64,000 bases of DNA from Vibrio nitrifigilis (GTDB lineage Bacteria; Pseudomonadota; Gammaproteobacteria; Enterobacterales; Vibrionaceae). Numbering within the stretch: position 1 is the first letter of the stretch; each line of letters opens with the position of its first letter. Of this stretch, positions 63,970-64,000 are shown in pieces. The notes beneath the pieces are model-generated. The model ran no database searches. It saw nothing but the letters and a program-made list of their open reading frames with translations, and had not been told where the DNA came from. The DNA lies in assembly GCF_015686695.1 (NCBI RefSeq), contig NZ_JADPMR010000004.1, positions 1,426,001 through 1,490,000 on the forward strand, read 5' to 3'. The position numbers were made by a program, and so were the translations under genes.

Positions 63970-64000
63970 TATTTTAGCGAGGAGGGAGGATTATCTTCTC

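Overview
The window looks like chromosomal DNA of a Vibrio-type gammaproteobacterium. The main support is a complete type VI secretion (T6SS) cluster in the gene order known from Vibrio cholerae (vipA/vipB ... clpV, vasH, vasI, vasJ, vasK, vasL). The V. cholerae-style accessory regulators and moderate GC agree with this. All assignments come from reading the sequence; no database search was run.

Layout. (1) 1-702: 3' part of a sigma-54 activator. (2) 0.85-9.1 kb: a catabolic island. Amidase, FAD amino-acid oxidoreductase, RidA and a TetR regulator run leftward; a TRAP transporter (DctM-DctQ-DctP) and a PLP 3-hydroxy-D-aspartate aldolase-like enzyme run rightward. Together they suggest uptake and breakdown of a small acidic or hydroxylated D-amino acid or amide. 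(3) 9.2-17.0 kb: LysE/ArgO exporter with divergent ArgP/LysG-like regulator, secreted pectinesterase, MHS-family transporter converging on an M20 peptidase, a LysR regulator and a small secreted protein. (4) 17.0-24.0 kb: an AT-rich accessory zone with orphan immunity-like genes, a decayed REP-type transposase, a DUF4291 gene, an N-terminally truncated orphan Rhs tip with its own immunity candidate, an intact REP-associated transposase element whose end marks the Rhs truncation, and a decayed second copy of that element. (5) 24.0-33.4 kb: an effector operon, vgrG - DUF4123 adaptor - full-length Rhs toxin - unknown protein - ADP-ribosylglycohydrolase, preceded by a good sigma-54 promoter. (6) 33.6-54.2 kb: the T6SS structural operon, all leftward. 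(7) 54.6-64.0 kb: Sel1-repeat lipoprotein, a DmeF-like metal efflux protein with MarR regulator, a RluA-family pseudouridine synthase, a secreted 2H phosphoesterase-like protein, a TetR/CurA-like reductase/GST module and a HAD phosphatase.

How it works together. VasH, encoded in the T6SS operon, is a sigma-54 activator, and the vgrG-effector operon carries a TGGCAT-N5-TTGCT promoter, so effector and spike supply can be tied to VasH. The Rhs C-terminal domain carries an R-S-ExE signature of mono-ADP-ribosyltransferases, and the operon ends in an ADP-ribosylglycohydrolase with intact metal-binding motifs. This suggests an effector whose damage is reversed enzymatically by its immunity protein, as in the known Tre1/Tri1 pair, here with an additional unknown protein coupled by TAATG to the toxin. 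The displaced Rhs tip about 4 kb away also has an ADP-ribosyltransferase-like domain of a different type, so the locus seems to keep an older toxin/immunity set next to the current one. No hcp and no PAAR gene is seen in the window, so those parts must come from elsewhere.
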